Of a stretch of 64,000 nucleotides of DNA, positions 47,201 through 60,800 are shown piece after piece. Within the stretch, counting starts at the first letter, position 1; each line of letters opens with the position of its first letter. The position numbers and the translations under genes are program-made. Source of the stretch: Phylloscopus collybita (lineage: Eukaryota > Chordata > Aves > Passeriformes > Phylloscopidae); the NCBI GenBank assembly GCA_027886175.1, contig JAJNNQ010000018.1:21433001-21497000 (forward strand), in the 5' to 3' direction. A model generated the notes under the pieces. The model ran no database searches. It was not told the origin of the DNA and saw nothing but the letters and a program-made list of their open reading frames with translations.

Positions 47201-50200
47201 ATACTAAAAGGGTTTCCTGATCCAAAACCAGAAATCCCGCACATGGTACTGGATTTCAGATGGGATTTTCTAAAAATAATACAATAGAAGATACATTATA
47301 AGATAGCAAAGGAAGCCTGAGTCAGTATAAGATACTTTTCTTTTTCATACTTAATGACTGCTATTACCCACCTTCTAGAAATTGCACTCATAACATCAGT
47401 AATTGACAAGAATAAAGAATAACCTAAAACAAGGGCTGTGTACACTGAAAGTAATTTTGGACAGTCAGAGCTAGTAATATACTTGATTATCAGGTATAGG
47501 TAAAAATATGCTCAGCTGATGCTTTGCACTGTCCCAAATTACACTAGATATACGAGGCAGCGTTTTTCTGTAAGAAATTATTTTAAAAAAGGACCAAGAA
47601 TTTAAATGTAGCAGAAAAAAAGGTATGCCAAGATACTTAAGAGAATATTCACACTACATAAGCTTTACTTCAACTTGCTTTCAGACTGTTGAAGTCTTTA
47701 CAGTCTCTTCATCCCACTATCCCACTTTTACATAAGGAGGTGGAAGAAGAAAATGCCTGTATCATGTATTTAAAATAAAAGCCTTTTAAACCAGCAGGAA
47801 TCCTTCAGTTCAATCAAGCTTTATGTACTGAAAGGTTAACTAATGGGAGAGGCTTATTAGCACAAATAACACCACTTCTGCCTTGATCCCAACAAGCTAA
47901 GAAAGCTCAGGCTCCATGCGCACTCAGAGAGGAAAAACAAGCAACAACAAATACACCACACAGCACCTGGCGCTGTAAAATCAGTTCTCAGGTGTGTGGG
48001 CAACAGCAGCTTTCCCAGGGCACTACCTTCCCCCTGTTGATACTAAACCTCTCAGGGGTGGGAGAAGGGAGTACTTTGAAGACTCCTGATTTAAGAAAAG
48101 ATGAACATGTGGAGTCAACCAGTTACAGCTCTGAGGCAACAGCCGTAGTTACGTCATTTGACCTCTAAAGCCTCAATTTTCTAATTTCATAAGCATGTTT
48201 AAACTACCTTTTAAAGAGATACGGTGATGTATTTTGTTTACACAGCGGTTCTAAAAGTACATGCAAAAGTATGTTTTTGGCATTATGATAACTGTTAGAA
48301 CAATGTTTCTGAATAGAGTAAAGAACTGTGGCCTTTTCTTGAAAATTAATGGAGAGAAACTCACAAAGATTTGAATGCTAGAGATTTAACCAAATTCCAG
48401 TGCATTTTTCTCCTCAGCATTGTCTCTGTGGTGTTCTGGTAAAATAGGAAAAGGCAAAATTGCCCTTGATTTCCCATATAGAACTGTGCAGGACTAGTTT
48501 TCATGTTCTCTTGAACAGATGATTTTCATATCAGTTGGCTGCATATCAATGATCAAGTTATCTTTTCCCTGCATTGAATTTTGAAATACTCTTAAAATTC
48601 AAGTCACAGTGCAAATATTGTGTAATATTGCTTGGATTAGATCAAGTTTGTATTTTTTTCCTCATAATATGTTCCTGTTTAGGATGTTCTTCCTAGAGGT
48701 TTAATAGAGAAACAATTAATTTTGCTGTAGCTGATGTAGTATGAAACAGTTGTTAACCTTTGATGAGAAGGTTACATCAGATAGCAAGCTGGGGTAAACT
48801 ATACTGACAATTGCCCTTGTTTAATTGCTTTTGAGTAGTACTCAGTATGTCTAAATGTGTGGTGAATTATTATTGTACCCTGCTGCTACCCATTAACAGG
48901 AAGATCAAGAATTTTATTTTACTTTTTTGATGCAACCATAGAGAAGGTGATAAAGGCTTTAATTGCAAACAGTTTTAATTTAGAACCTATTAGTGCAATT
49001 TATCCAAGCATACAGAAGATGGGTTGGTTTGAACAAGCTTGTAAGTTTAAAGCTTCTTATAAAAGGCAAAAATGCATATTGCCAATTGTTAGAATCTACA
49101 AATATAGAAGATTTTAGTCTCTTTTGGAATGAGTGCATTTATTTTCTTTGAGTCTTTCTTATTTCAAGCAAAGAACTTCACTGAAAATAGTCTTATTTCT
49201 TTGACTCAGGCAGAAAAAAAACTTCACATTACTCCAATTCCTTTGTATTTAGTATTTAAAAGAAAAATATTAAGAAGCAGAATAGGAATTGTCTCAGCAT
49301 CTAAAAGAAGTATCCCTAATATTTCTTTGTTTATTCACTCATTAAGAAGACTGTGTGACAAAATTTGAAAACCCCAACTATTAGTTTTGAAATACTAAAA
49401 AAGTACTGAAAAACAGGAAAGGCAATTCATCTCAGGTTTTATTGAAATTATGATACATTATATAGCCCTAGATGATATATTCTACCTAAACACTACAGTC
49501 AAAAGAGAAAGTAAAATAAATATCAAACCAACCACAGTATTTGTTTGTAGTGTACAAGAGCAAGCAATAGCATCATATTTATTGCCATACAGGGTGTTTG
49601 GATAGATACTGTGAGGTACTCTGAGATTTGATTGTTTAACGTCTAATAGCAATTCACAGAACCACAAAAATCCTAAGACAAACCTGGACAAACCAAGCAA
49701 GTTTCAAGCTCCAGAATGTATTTTAAACAAAGGCTGCGTATTTAGGGACGAATCTTTCTTGTGAACCATCTCATTTGCTTCTAATTAGAAGCAACTTCTT
49801 TATTTTTGCACTTAGACTGAAATACTAGTTTCTGACTTTGCCAGATGTACAACACTAAAAGTGGCAGATGCGTATTCTGAAAAAATGCTGTCCACTATAC
49901 CAAACCACTATGATCTTAGTAGATGCTTCTGTGACTCAGCAAAGCTCTGTCTTTTAAGTTATAGTATTTAGTTGCCCTTATTTTTAAGACAGGTTTCAGA
50001 AAGTTACCAAAATGTAACTTCCCACTGAGTGGCCTCTATCTCCTCCAATTATAAATTTTCATTCTGTTCTCCAGCTGAATTCAGTGGATTTGAGAGCCAA
50101 ACTCCCCAAATTATTTTCAGATTGGTGACTCTAACCAGGCTAACTTATGATCTAATTAGCGATTTTAATATTCATGCCAACACTGCCCTACCAACTCTTT

Positions 50201-50365
50201 CTTCCATGTCTCCTATCAGCTTCACAATGTTCAATGACAACTGCAAAAACACTAGGATCTATGGACAGACTGTCACCGAGTGAGGAGTTAATGAATCCCT
50301 GTATCAAAGCACTGAGCTTCCACGCTGCCTGAATGGAGCTGGGGATCTAAAATCCATCATCTTTA
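44246..50365. other. Intronic sequence, nothing firm recognised
   Basis: AT-rich. A short stretch at about 45925-45980 (GGACTTGATAACCT ... TTTCCCTGTTATATGTTCT) faintly recalls a CR1 end but is too diverged to call. Confidence 0.5.
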
Positions 50366-50545
50366 GCCACGGGACTCAGCGTGCCATTTCCCGCACCGCT
50401 GCGCGCAGCGCCACACGTTCATTCCAACACCTGGTGCAGACACCGGTGGCAGAGCAGGGGATGGAGCACAGAAGGGCACGGAGATAACTGGATGGGGCAC
50501 AGTGCCAAATGGTGCCAGCCATGGGCGGGCACACCGGGGTGAAAA
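50366..50545. other. CpG-rich patch within AT-rich intron
   Basis: A compact GC-rich segment with many CpG dinucleotides, including the perfect 14-bp palindrome CGCTGCGCGCAGCG (50397-50410). Surrounding intron has few CpG. It is open on the minus strand for 61 codons without recognisable domains. It could be a small regulatory island, an insertion from elsewhere or an old repeat; the sequence does not decide. Confidence 0.5.
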
Positions 50546-53500
50546 ACTCCCCAGTGTTCACAGCTTTTGTCTCAGCTCATGGCCTCCTACCAGAGACTCC
50601 TGCTCAAGACCTAGGAGATAACAATAAATGGACAATTCCTATGCACAATATGAACTAGTTAAAATACATTAAAATTGCATTATTAATCACCTTCTAAAAA
50701 CAAGAAAAGAAGTACCAATATCACGTTTTAAAGTTGGCTCGAAAACTGAAAGTTCATTTCCTGTCTTCAAATTAGTTTTCCTTTACTAATTCTTGTGTGC
50801 TCTAGGGAATGATAAATGCAGCATGCACAAACACATGGGACTTCAGAGACCAAAAGAGTTTAGGAAAGGACAGGAAAAGACTGAGAGCATTTTGGGACAA
50901 GATCATTGTGTATTTAAATAGAATGCTTCCATTAAAAAAAAAAAAAAGTCAGGCTCTTTGGCAGTTTTGCACCAGCTGGCAAAACAGCCAGTGACATGCA
51001 CATCTCAGATTTGAGATTCATTCAGATATAGCCTCTCTCAGCCAAAATAACAATGCTAAAACCATATATATTTGCTATGGGGATTTTTTTTAAATAAACC
51101 TGACAGAAGAGGCAAGCAGCTATATTATAGTCCATATTTTCTTTTTGTGCAGATGATCTGCATATGGTAGCCTATAATACATTCACTATTTTCAAAGTAC
51201 ATGATCAGGAACAGAGGCCTTCCTCCAGGTCAAGACTTTGCATAACAGCTTGATCCTGCCTAGTAACTAAGCACCCCCAATCTGCTCATTCACTTACTCC
51301 TCCCCAACAAGGATGCAGAGAAAATTGAAGAAGCAAAAGTAAGAGAACTTGTGGATGGATATAAAGACGGTTTGATAAGTGAAGCAAAACCATACTGCTT
51401 CCCATTTACAGGCAGATGTTGAGCTACTTCCTGGTGTGCAAGGCCTCAACATAACTTGGAAAGACATTTGCCATTAAAAAAAACCCAAAACATCAGCATA
51501 CCCCTTACCCTTCCTTTCCCTGCATTTTTTGGCAAGGCAAGTTATCTTATGGTATGGAATGTCACTATGGCAAATTTGGGTTAGCTGTTCCAGCTGTGCT
51601 TCCTTCAAAATTCCAGTGCACTGACGGCATATTCACTGACTTCTGAATTCACTAAGGCTTGTCTTTTAACTTACAAATTAGCTTCTAGGGTTAGGGATGG
51701 TAATTTTACCACCTCCAACTCTTGTAATAAAGAAATAGAGTGCTCTTAAGATGACAGCCTCAGCTGAAGATGACTATCATCCTAGGGAAAAAGGAAGATG
51801 TTACTTAAAACTTGCATTTAATAACACAATTATAGAAAGGATGTAAACACTTGTGATGTGCTCTGTAAGACACTCAGAACCTGTCTGTCATGCTCAATGC
51901 TTGTTGTAGTCTCCCAAGTAATTCCTTGCTGCTAGGGAACAGTACTGCTATCCCAACTGCTATGGTGCCAGCACTCTATGTGGCCTACAGAGCTAAGCAG
52001 AAAACTGCTCCACTGTACAAAGGGGAGGTAGGACACTTTTTAAGGTACTCCAGTATATGTAAATATATGTCACATCTTAAATGAGGATTTTCTTGCCAAT
52101 CCCAATTACCTTAAACAGAATGTAGCCTAAGTTAAGTTAAAGTTATCCACTAAATAGTCTGAACTCCAGGAGTTGACAAATCACAGTAACAAATGTTTAT
52201 AAAAGATACACATGATGACCTGAAGGAGAGACTCCAGTGAATCTTCACATGCTAACGTTAAAACAAAACAGTTTTTCCAGTCCCTCATTTTGCTCGTTTT
52301 CCATCTTGCCTAGAAGGTTAGCAGTCATGGTTTCAAGCCTTCAAGCATATGTTAATTCCCAGGTGGTACCTATTAAATACAATATATTAAGAAGTCTCTG
52401 CCAGAGAACTTACTCCTATCAGAAAGCTACATTCATATAGTTTTTATATGTTAATAATCATAGGAAACCTGCAGAGCACTACCTCACGATGGTTGCTAGA
52501 TTTGTCTTGTTAAAAATTGTCTGTAAACAATCTGTTCTTTTAAACCTTCTAAGAATCTGGACAATATATTCTTTTGCTTGAAAGCTCATCCTAATTCTCT
52601 CCCCTTACCAGCAAGCAGTCTAGTCACTCTCATGCACTAGCTGTTCACTTCCTCAGCTAAATGTGTTACACAAGATGTTGTCTCCTGTACTTAGCCATTT
52701 TATAAATAATTTCTTGCTTCAACAAAGAAGCCTTTGTCACATTTCATTTTTTGCTGATCCACTGGCTGCTTCACTATAAAACATCTTTGATTGAATATGT
52801 GTTCTACACCAATCTGTAAGGGCTCTTAATTTGTATAAACTAAATCAGGAGAAACATACACAGTTCTGAGCTGTTTCATGAAGGAAATGAGGCATGATGG
52901 GCATAAAACACTTTGGAACTGGTAACTGCTTAGGCACTTCCGGCATTCTCCAAGAACTGTATCAAAGACTTACTCTACACTGCTTGAAATCCTGGAAAGG
53001 CAAGAGTAAAAGCACTGTTCTAAATAGACATCAATGTAAACACAGTCGATATATGGTAGATAAAATTATTTATATTCACAAAAATTAAACTTGAACAAAC
53101 GTAGGGCTCTATACAAGAATAAAAAAGGTGGTCTAACATGGTGAATCACACTAAGAGAAAACTGTAACTGTAACATCGGTAAAGGCAGCTAAAAACAAAG
53201 CAAAACAAAAGATAGAATATTGAAGTAGATCACTCTCTTTTTTTTCATTGTCTATGGCCTCTGCTGATATACTGCCTGCATAATAATGTAGGTTAGTCTA
53301 AAGGAAACCCTGTTCTTTCTACTTTCTTGGGTACAAAAATGTAACCCTGTTAATGCTCAGTCTGTATTCAACCTAGGAAAGGCTGAAATATTTTGCATCA
53401 AAGAGATTTTGATTTTAGAAAAGTAAAACACAGTTTCAGACAGTTACAAAAGATCTTGGTCTCATGAAAAGTTAGCATGCAATTTACTAAGGGATCCTAA

Positions 53501-55212
53501 ATGGTCTTGAATTTTAAGTGTCATTTCAAGATGCACCTTTAACTTCAGATTTAACTTTTTTCCAAAATAATCCTGATGTAAGCTCACTTCTATTTCTTTG
53601 AACCATAAACCATATCTTATAACAAAGATAAAGAAGTCTTACAGACATTCAAGGAGTCAATAACACTTAAAAAATTCCTCTTCAATCTTCCTATTGCATG
53701 TCACAGTATGAATCTCAGACCACATTCTCTATTTGAACAGTTATGTAGAGTCAGTGATATGTATGTTGAACAGTAATACCATACCCAGAAGAGCACAGCA
53801 GCATGCCTTTACTCCTCATGAATGACTGGCAAATCCTCCTAATCCATCCTGACCACAAAAGAACAAGAGAAATTAAAGCTGGACTAGTTCTATATTTACT
53901 GCTAGTGAACAGCTTCAGGGATAAAATTGGCCAAACTACATACGAAGCACGTCAATGGAACTTTTAGCAATAATACCAACCACAATTAATAGATTTTATT
54001 TACATATCTGAAATTATCTGAAACTAGCATCATGCCATACAGAGTAGTTTGAAAAAAATTATGGGAAAGAAGCTGAAAATTTTTCATTGTTTTCTTTTCT
54101 AAAACTGATTGGAAAGGGAAAGCAATGATTTTCTTTTGTGGTTTTTTTTGGTTTTGTTTTTCTGGGGTTTTTTTTAATGAATATGCAGGCAATGAGTACT
54201 AGAACATTGTTTCTGGTTGTTTCAGAACCACCCTGCAACATACCCAGTGCTTCAACACGATTCTGAATATGGCAGACTCCAGCAGCAGATTAAGGTCCTT
54301 CGTCATTCACATTAGGTCTGTTTTGGCCTCCGGCATTCCTTCCTATTTACTTACATCTTCAAGGTTCCATGAAATGTCAACATATCCCCAGCTCATTCAA
54401 AATTTTCAAATGGCCCTATTTCCCTTCTACTATGAATTAATGCATAATACATTGCAAATAATCTGAACATCAAGTATTATGACCAGCCTCTACCTCTAGT
54501 AAACCTCTTGGCTATTTGCCAGATGAAAACAAAGCAAACAGCTTCTCCTCCCAAAGAATCACAAAGTAACAAACTCCAAGTGTTTCCAGTCCTAGTGTTC
54601 TCATTTGCTCAAGTAATTGAACTACCCTAATACCCTCTTCACTCACGTTTTCACAAAAGTCTATTTTTTCCTTGCAAAGGTATGTTGTGCTAACATCAAA
54701 TTCTTATTCTTTTGATCTATCCTGCTAAAGCAAGCATCAGCTATATCAGCTTGAGGATCTGTTCAGTTCTCACTTAACTTTCTTCATGAGGAGAAACACA
54801 ACAGTCTATCATTCTCTTTTACTCTTTGTCTCCCAAGAACAGTAATACTTCACTATAAATTCAGCTGCATTCAGGACTGTGCATATGAATCCATAGATTA
54901 CCACTGATGCAGAATGTTTCTTCACTTTTTTGATAAATCCTACGTTGAATCATATAAGGCTTTTGAGTTTTGTTTTGCTTGCATCCTCCCTCCCCAATTA
55001 CTTTCAGCATTAAGATTTAATTCTCTGTGCATCCTATTCAGCAACTCTACAAAACTCCAAAGAACTACTAAAGGCAATTTACTCTGATGAGAATTGAAGA
55101 CATAGAAAGTACAGAATATGACACATGGTATTTTAGAGCAACAGTTTTCTTCAAACACACATCCAGTTAAGAGAAACCCAGGTCTGGGAGAGACATGGGC
55201 CTGTCTGTACTC
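50546..55212. other. Intron directly downstream of the neurexin exon
   Basis: AT-rich; no repeat family or further exon recognised. Short frames only. Confidence 0.5.
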
Positions 55213-55214
55213 AC
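55213..55214 (-). promoter_or_regulatory. 5' splice site (donor) of the neurexin exon
   Basis: On the minus strand the exon ends CACATA followed by GTGAGTAC, a strong donor. The exon ends in phase 0, after the codon for Ile. Confidence 0.9.
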
Positions 55215-55396
55215 TATGTGCAGCTGCAGAAAATCACCAAGCCCAGGGGCACTGTCAATCCGGACAAGAATGCCATCCTTCACTGTTGTGCTGAAGCCCA
55301 CAGCAAGACGGTCTGTCCTTGTGCTCGGTCTGTCATTAGCTGGCCAGGTGTACAGGATGAGACCTCCACTCTTCCCAAATATATATGTGGCACCAG
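55215..55396 (-). CDS. NRXN3: Neurexin-3 exon: start of the last LNS (laminin-G) domain
   Basis: A 182-bp internal exon encoding 60 full codons plus the last two bases of a split Ala codon. It includes [19 protein letters not shown] and then a conserved DRLAVGFST and [10 protein letters not shown]. This is the N-terminal part of LNS6, the synaptic neuroligin- and LRRTM-binding domain shared by alpha- and beta-neurexins, an extracellular presynaptic adhesion module. The [14 protein letters not shown] and [20 protein letters not shown] residues fit neurexin-3 rather than neurexin-1, which I recall as more different here; the paralogue call is from recognition. The exon is flanked by AG (55397-55398) and GT (55213-55214) on the minus strand and enters in phase 1, leaving in phase 0. 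No other exon of the gene is recognised in the window. Confidence 0.9.
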
Positions 55397-55398
55397 CT
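55397..55398 (-). promoter_or_regulatory. 3' splice site (acceptor) of the neurexin exon
   Basis: Minus-strand sequence TTTGGCTTTGTATCTTGTAG precedes the exon: a T-rich tract ending in AG. The exon starts with CT, completing an Ala codon begun in the previous exon. Confidence 0.85.
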
Positions 55399-58300
55399 AC
55401 AAGATACAAAGCCAAAGAAAAATATATTAGTTACTCATTTGCCAAATCTGGTAGTTAGGACTATGTCTTCTGAGTGGAAAATTTAAGCAAGCGCATGCTT
55501 TCACTAGTTACAGGGGTGAAACCAAGGCATCCTGCTGGCCAGGCCTGATGAAGTACATTATTAGATCCTCAATAAAGACAAGCAGCATTAAAGACAAGTG
55601 AAGAATTTATCAAAAATTATCAAGATGGTTAATCAAGAATGATTGATTTAGTTAGTGCTAATACCCCAGACAAGGCTGTATAGGACAATGCTATTGAGGG
55701 GGAAAAAACCAGAAGCTACTCCTGTTTCAAAAGCATGGGATTCAATCTTATAAGAGGATTCAAAGGAAATATTCAGCATTTCTTCTTGAGGTTGGACTTG
55801 CCTTCAGCTAAAGACTATTCACACATAGTAGGAGACTATACTTTTTTCAAGACTTCATGAGATTTTTTGATATCTAGTCCACATATTTCCAGCACCATTT
55901 GTCTTGTCACCACTGAGCCTGGGAATTTGTTCCTTGCCCTTGTTTTTAAGGACAACACCAAACCTCTCCCATGCTGAACACTGTCCTCCCACATTCATGA
56001 GGGCCATCTGAGCTGAGGAAGGCAGAAACACAAGTGAGAAATTATTGTTGCAGACAAGGAAGCTGAGAAGTGAAAGCCTTTGGAGTTCACATTCTGACTT
56101 GTACTCAACAGTCTGAGTTAGGAGCAAGATTTTATAACTCAGCAGTTATAAAATCAGCCCCCGAGCTTCTTGAAAAACGTATCTAAAATTCCCATCCTGT
56201 CCAAATCTACAGGCTGGGCAGGAACAACACTCCTCCACGTTTCAGCCACTTATTGCACCTCATTTTTCTGAGCACTATTACAATGGTTACAGAATAGTAA
56301 GCTAAAATAACCAGCTTCATTACTGCAACAAGGATAAAACATATGTACAAAGTACAGGCAATTACTGGGTACATTTTCTAATCTGAAACTACAACTGAGG
56401 ATTTTTTTCTTTTTGCACCATACCAATCAGCAACATGTATCATGCAACCCTGTACAGAGTACAAGTAGATACAGAAACAGGATCATATAATGGTAATTTC
56501 TACACTTGCCTACAAAGCTGCAGCTTCACTAAAGCTCTCTATGACCTGAATTCCAAATAAATGCTACACATTAGTAGAAATAATTGATACACTTCTCCCT
56601 TGCTAAAGAGGCTTCCTCTGCACATCTCAGAACACATTACCAAACCAGACATCAAGAACTCAGCCACAGAGGAATGAAATTATTTGTTAAAAGCTGACTC
56701 AATGACAGAGTGAAAATGAATCATGTTTCCTTCTTCCCTTCCAGGCCTGTGAACATCCAACAGAACATGCCCTCAGTAAATTGAGACAAATGTGTCCAAA
56801 GTCAGGGTTACATATGAAATTTCAGTCATAATTCTGAGTTACCAAAGAGCATATTCTGGCATTCTGGAACTCTGCACATACACTATCTTATTTTGAGAAA
56901 GAGTAATTTTACCGACTCAAGTCTCCTCGTTCAGCTTCAAACTCCAGACAGAGGGTGTATGACTATTTTCAGGTGTGTAGAAAGAGGGTTTGTCTGTTTG
57001 TTTAAACACATCCTCTTTGGTAAAACAGCTGGATATTAGCAGGTAGTGAATTATCTATGTCCTCCCCTCATGCTCAGGTATAACAACAGCTCCCCCTAAA
57101 ACTACACTACAAATATACTCCTTCCATTTATCAGTTTGTTCTGTAACTTCTGTGTGTACTTGCACTACAGGCTAAAACTAGGCACAGCAATGTGGTAAGC
57201 AAAACTAAATTTACTCATTGTTGATGGCTTCACAAATTAAAACCCACTTTCCAAAATTACTCTTGCTTGAATTTCAAGTTCTCCTCCTTTTCTTTGTACT
57301 AGTTATCAGGCGTTTCAGCAGCAAAGACAAGCATGGAAGTGAGTTCTTCCTCTCTTTATAAAGGTTACTTTTTTGCCTCTTTAAGAGTCATTTGGCTGCA
57401 GGCAGACGATGTCAGTCCTCCAATGAGAGCCAATTAGAACCAATTATGTCCTCACAGGTCTTATATGAGACTTAACTACCTAAACAGCTTATTTTTTCCT
57501 CACAGAGCTTAGATTTTGCTTCTAAGCCTAACCTGATAGTATTTAGTACATTGATACTGTGGTACCAAGGTTCCTAACATAAGGATCAGAAACACTAAGA
57601 AATAACACAGTATAAATCTGCCTCTGTTGGGTCTTACTCCAAATTTCTCTGAGATGGCTATACATAATGCCTCATGAAGACATGTAGTACTCTGGTTCAG
57701 CTGGGAATGTTAACTCAGTTCTGGAGTTCACCTGGTCCACAGGCTGTCCAACTTTACCTTAAACATGTCAGGGGTTTACTGTGATGGATTTTGCAGTCAT
57801 ATATTCTGTCAAGGCACTGGGTTCTTGAAAGAAAGATAATTCAGATGCAACAACCAGAGCAGCACTAACCCAAACAAACCTGTAAGCAGAAGTCTGATGG
57901 TCAGTAGTTGTTCCCTTATTTTCTAGGTCAGAAAATATCTGCATAATGAGAGATGGGCCACTTGCTTTATCTGTGTGTAGCTGAATGTACAAGTATTTGC
58001 TGGATACATCAACGCCCCTTCCCTTCACCAACTTTTTGAGAACAAATAGGATATCTATTGACAATTTGGGAAAGAGATGCATATTAACATTGTGCCCGTA
58101 TAATTTTTCCCCAAATTATGAACAAAATAGTCATTCCAGTCTGAAAACATAAGGTGCATCAACTTCTTAATATTTTTGTAAAGGCAGTGGAAGCCTTTTT
58201 ATATTACATTCTGCTTAGTCCAGTGGTTCAGGTGAGTCTCTTAGGGTATTTCATATACTGGTGTAAAGGTCCTAACAAGTTTATTAATAATCATAACCTT

Positions 58301-60449
58301 CTGTTATTTAACAAGAAGCTATCAGTTCAACTACAGGAAAATTCAAGATGATGGCATTTTGCTCTTCTTTCTTGGCAGGAAACTGAAATTTAGGTAATTT
58401 TCAAGAAGCAATGTTGTCAAAGGATGAAATCAGTAACACATTGTTCATGACCACAGGTTACATGAGCAAATCAAGAGCCATTTTACATCAGGAAAGAAAC
58501 CTTGGTAACACCTGTAATTAGCAGCCCTTTAATCATCAGGCCTCTTGAAAGCATATCTAAATAATGGGAGACCTGATATTTTATACAGACATTCAAAAAA
58601 TCCTGCAAAATCTCAATAAGAAAAGGTAGAACTTTTCCTAAATTCACACAAAGAAAATGTTATGGTGACCCTTATCTTACCGTACCTGGACTAGGCAGTA
58701 CATTTACTATTTCCATCACCAGAAAAGTCATGTAAAAGGAATGCAGGTTAAATTACTGGCATGAAAGCAAGTGAGAAGAGATCACTCAGAATGTGTTGCA
58801 GAAGAGATCACTCACTATGTCTGCAGAAACTAAGTAAGGAGACAAAATTTGCTGCTGCAGAAACCATCATAATTTGGTCATGTAATAAAAAAGCAGTTCC
58901 AAAAAACATGGTATAAAGAGAGCTATTCCACTCTCACAAGTGGAGATGAACAAAGCAACAAGGAAGAGCTGCTAAGATCAATTTCTGTTCTTAGAGAAAA
59001 CTCTAATAACATAGATTGGAAGTTTTGCCAGAAATCTAATCAGACTGATTTGACGACTGCCCTCAAAATTAAGGTTCTCGGCCATATGTTTGCAGCTTAA
59101 GGTAGACTCCATATTTGACCATTCTGTTTCCAGTCAGAGGAATAATTATAGGGTAACTCCTCAGGTCTTTAATTGGTCAGATAGTTCAGAATCTTATTTA
59201 TTTATGTTTGGTACACCCGACAAAAAACAATCCATGCTTTGACCACCACCTCTAAGGGGGAGCAAACAACACATCCTGCACCAACCAGAAAAGAGAACCA
59301 CAAGTTTCAAATGACATCTATTTATTACTCCCCAATAGTTTATGACATCTCAATGCAAACAATAAAACATCAGTAGAAACATGTACAATACCAAAAGAAT
59401 GCACACTGGCTGAGTACAAAATGAAGCTTCTAACAGTTGTTTTTAATACTTAACTCATTCTGGCCACATCAAATAGACTACACACATGCAGCAGAACTCC
59501 AAATTTCCGTGAAATTAATTCCTTAGGAGTAAAAAGAGTAAAAGAATGACAAAAGGATATTTCGAGGACAGTCAAAGAAAGGAAAGTGTCCATATGCATT
59601 AACAATAATAATGATGAAAATAGGTAAAGTTTTCACCTAGCCTTGCAATATATTCCCAAAGAGCATGGATGATTTAGCTGACTCTTCATTACTTGAAATC
59701 ACTTCAACTGGGTCAATTCTAGGTGTGCTGAAACATCTCTATTGCCTAGAGATGACCTAATAGGTGTTTTCAATTGCCAGCTTCTGCAAAGTTACTCCTG
59801 TGCATCTTGTCCACTAAATGCACTGCATTCATCATAATGCAACTTCTTTGCCTCACAGTTATATTAGATGCATGATAGCATTTCCAGTCGCCATTATGAA
59901 ACAAATTAAGAGTGGAGAATAGAAAAAAGACCAAGAACTGTCTCATTCCTTCTGCCCTTTTACATTTACCAAGGCATCAGTCTTGACAACAGCTATTCTT
60001 CTTTCTCCAGTTATAAGCTGTTATCTTGTTGCCCTCAATCCTAAACTTCAGTTACATTGTTATCCTAATCCCTCTTTTACTCCTCATCTTCCTTATCCCA
60101 CTATATAACCAAATTTAAAAAGTAATTAGGCAAAAGAATTAATTATATCTCAGGAACCAAAACCAAGCTAGACATTGACACATCCCCTGCCTTCAAGAAT
60201 ATACACCAATATTCTTACATTATATGAATGATCTGCAATATCTGGATATCCCAGGGACATCTTGTGAGCTACTGTCACTCAATCACACACCAAGAAATGG
60301 AAGTCTCATCAAAACTGAGCATCATCAATCAGGATGAAAAGTCTTACTCCATCTAAAGATCCTTTCTGGCACCTGTATATCTCTGTGACTCAGTTGTTGT
60401 GTTTTCCATACCCTGAGTTTAAAAGGTCTATTGATAAAAAAAACCGCCT

Positions 60450-60455
<6 letters not shown>
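55399..60455. other. Intron upstream of the neurexin exon
   Basis: AT-rich. A 104-codon minus-strand frame (57768-58082) has no domain I recognise and no convincing splice context, so it is not called. No beta-neurexin first exon was recognised. Confidence 0.5.

Positions 60456-60502
<47 letters not shown>
60456..60502 (+). repeat. Poly(A) tract, 47 bp
   Basis: 47 consecutive A between GATTT and GAGAGATGGGGG. No retroposed gene is recognisable upstream. Confidence 0.9.
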
Positions 60503-60505
<3 letters not shown>

Positions 60506-60728
60506 AGATGGGGGTTGAAAAGGCTACAGAGGATCTAATCACCATCATCATATGGCTCATTTGACCATTCCATCATAGTATCCTTCCTGGGACAAAGAAT
60601 GACAGACCTAATACTTTCTATGACACAACTGCTGAAGCACCTTTTTATTTATCAAGAGCTTCAAATTGCCTAAGAATAAAGAAAACTTAAATCCCTGGAA
60701 AATGCAAAGCTTCCAGTGTAATCCTAAA

Positions 60729-60800
60729 AAACAAACAAAATCAAAACCAAACCAAACCAAAACAAAACAAAAACAACAACAACAACAACAACACAAAAGA
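60729..60800 (+). repeat. CAAAA / AAC simple repeat
   Basis: Imperfect CAAAA units followed by about seven AAC triplets. Plain low-complexity sequence. Confidence 0.9.

Noticed and set aside
57768..58082. 104-codon minus-strand open frame
   Set aside because: No recognisable domain, no convincing splice signals, and frames of this length occur by chance in 64 kb.
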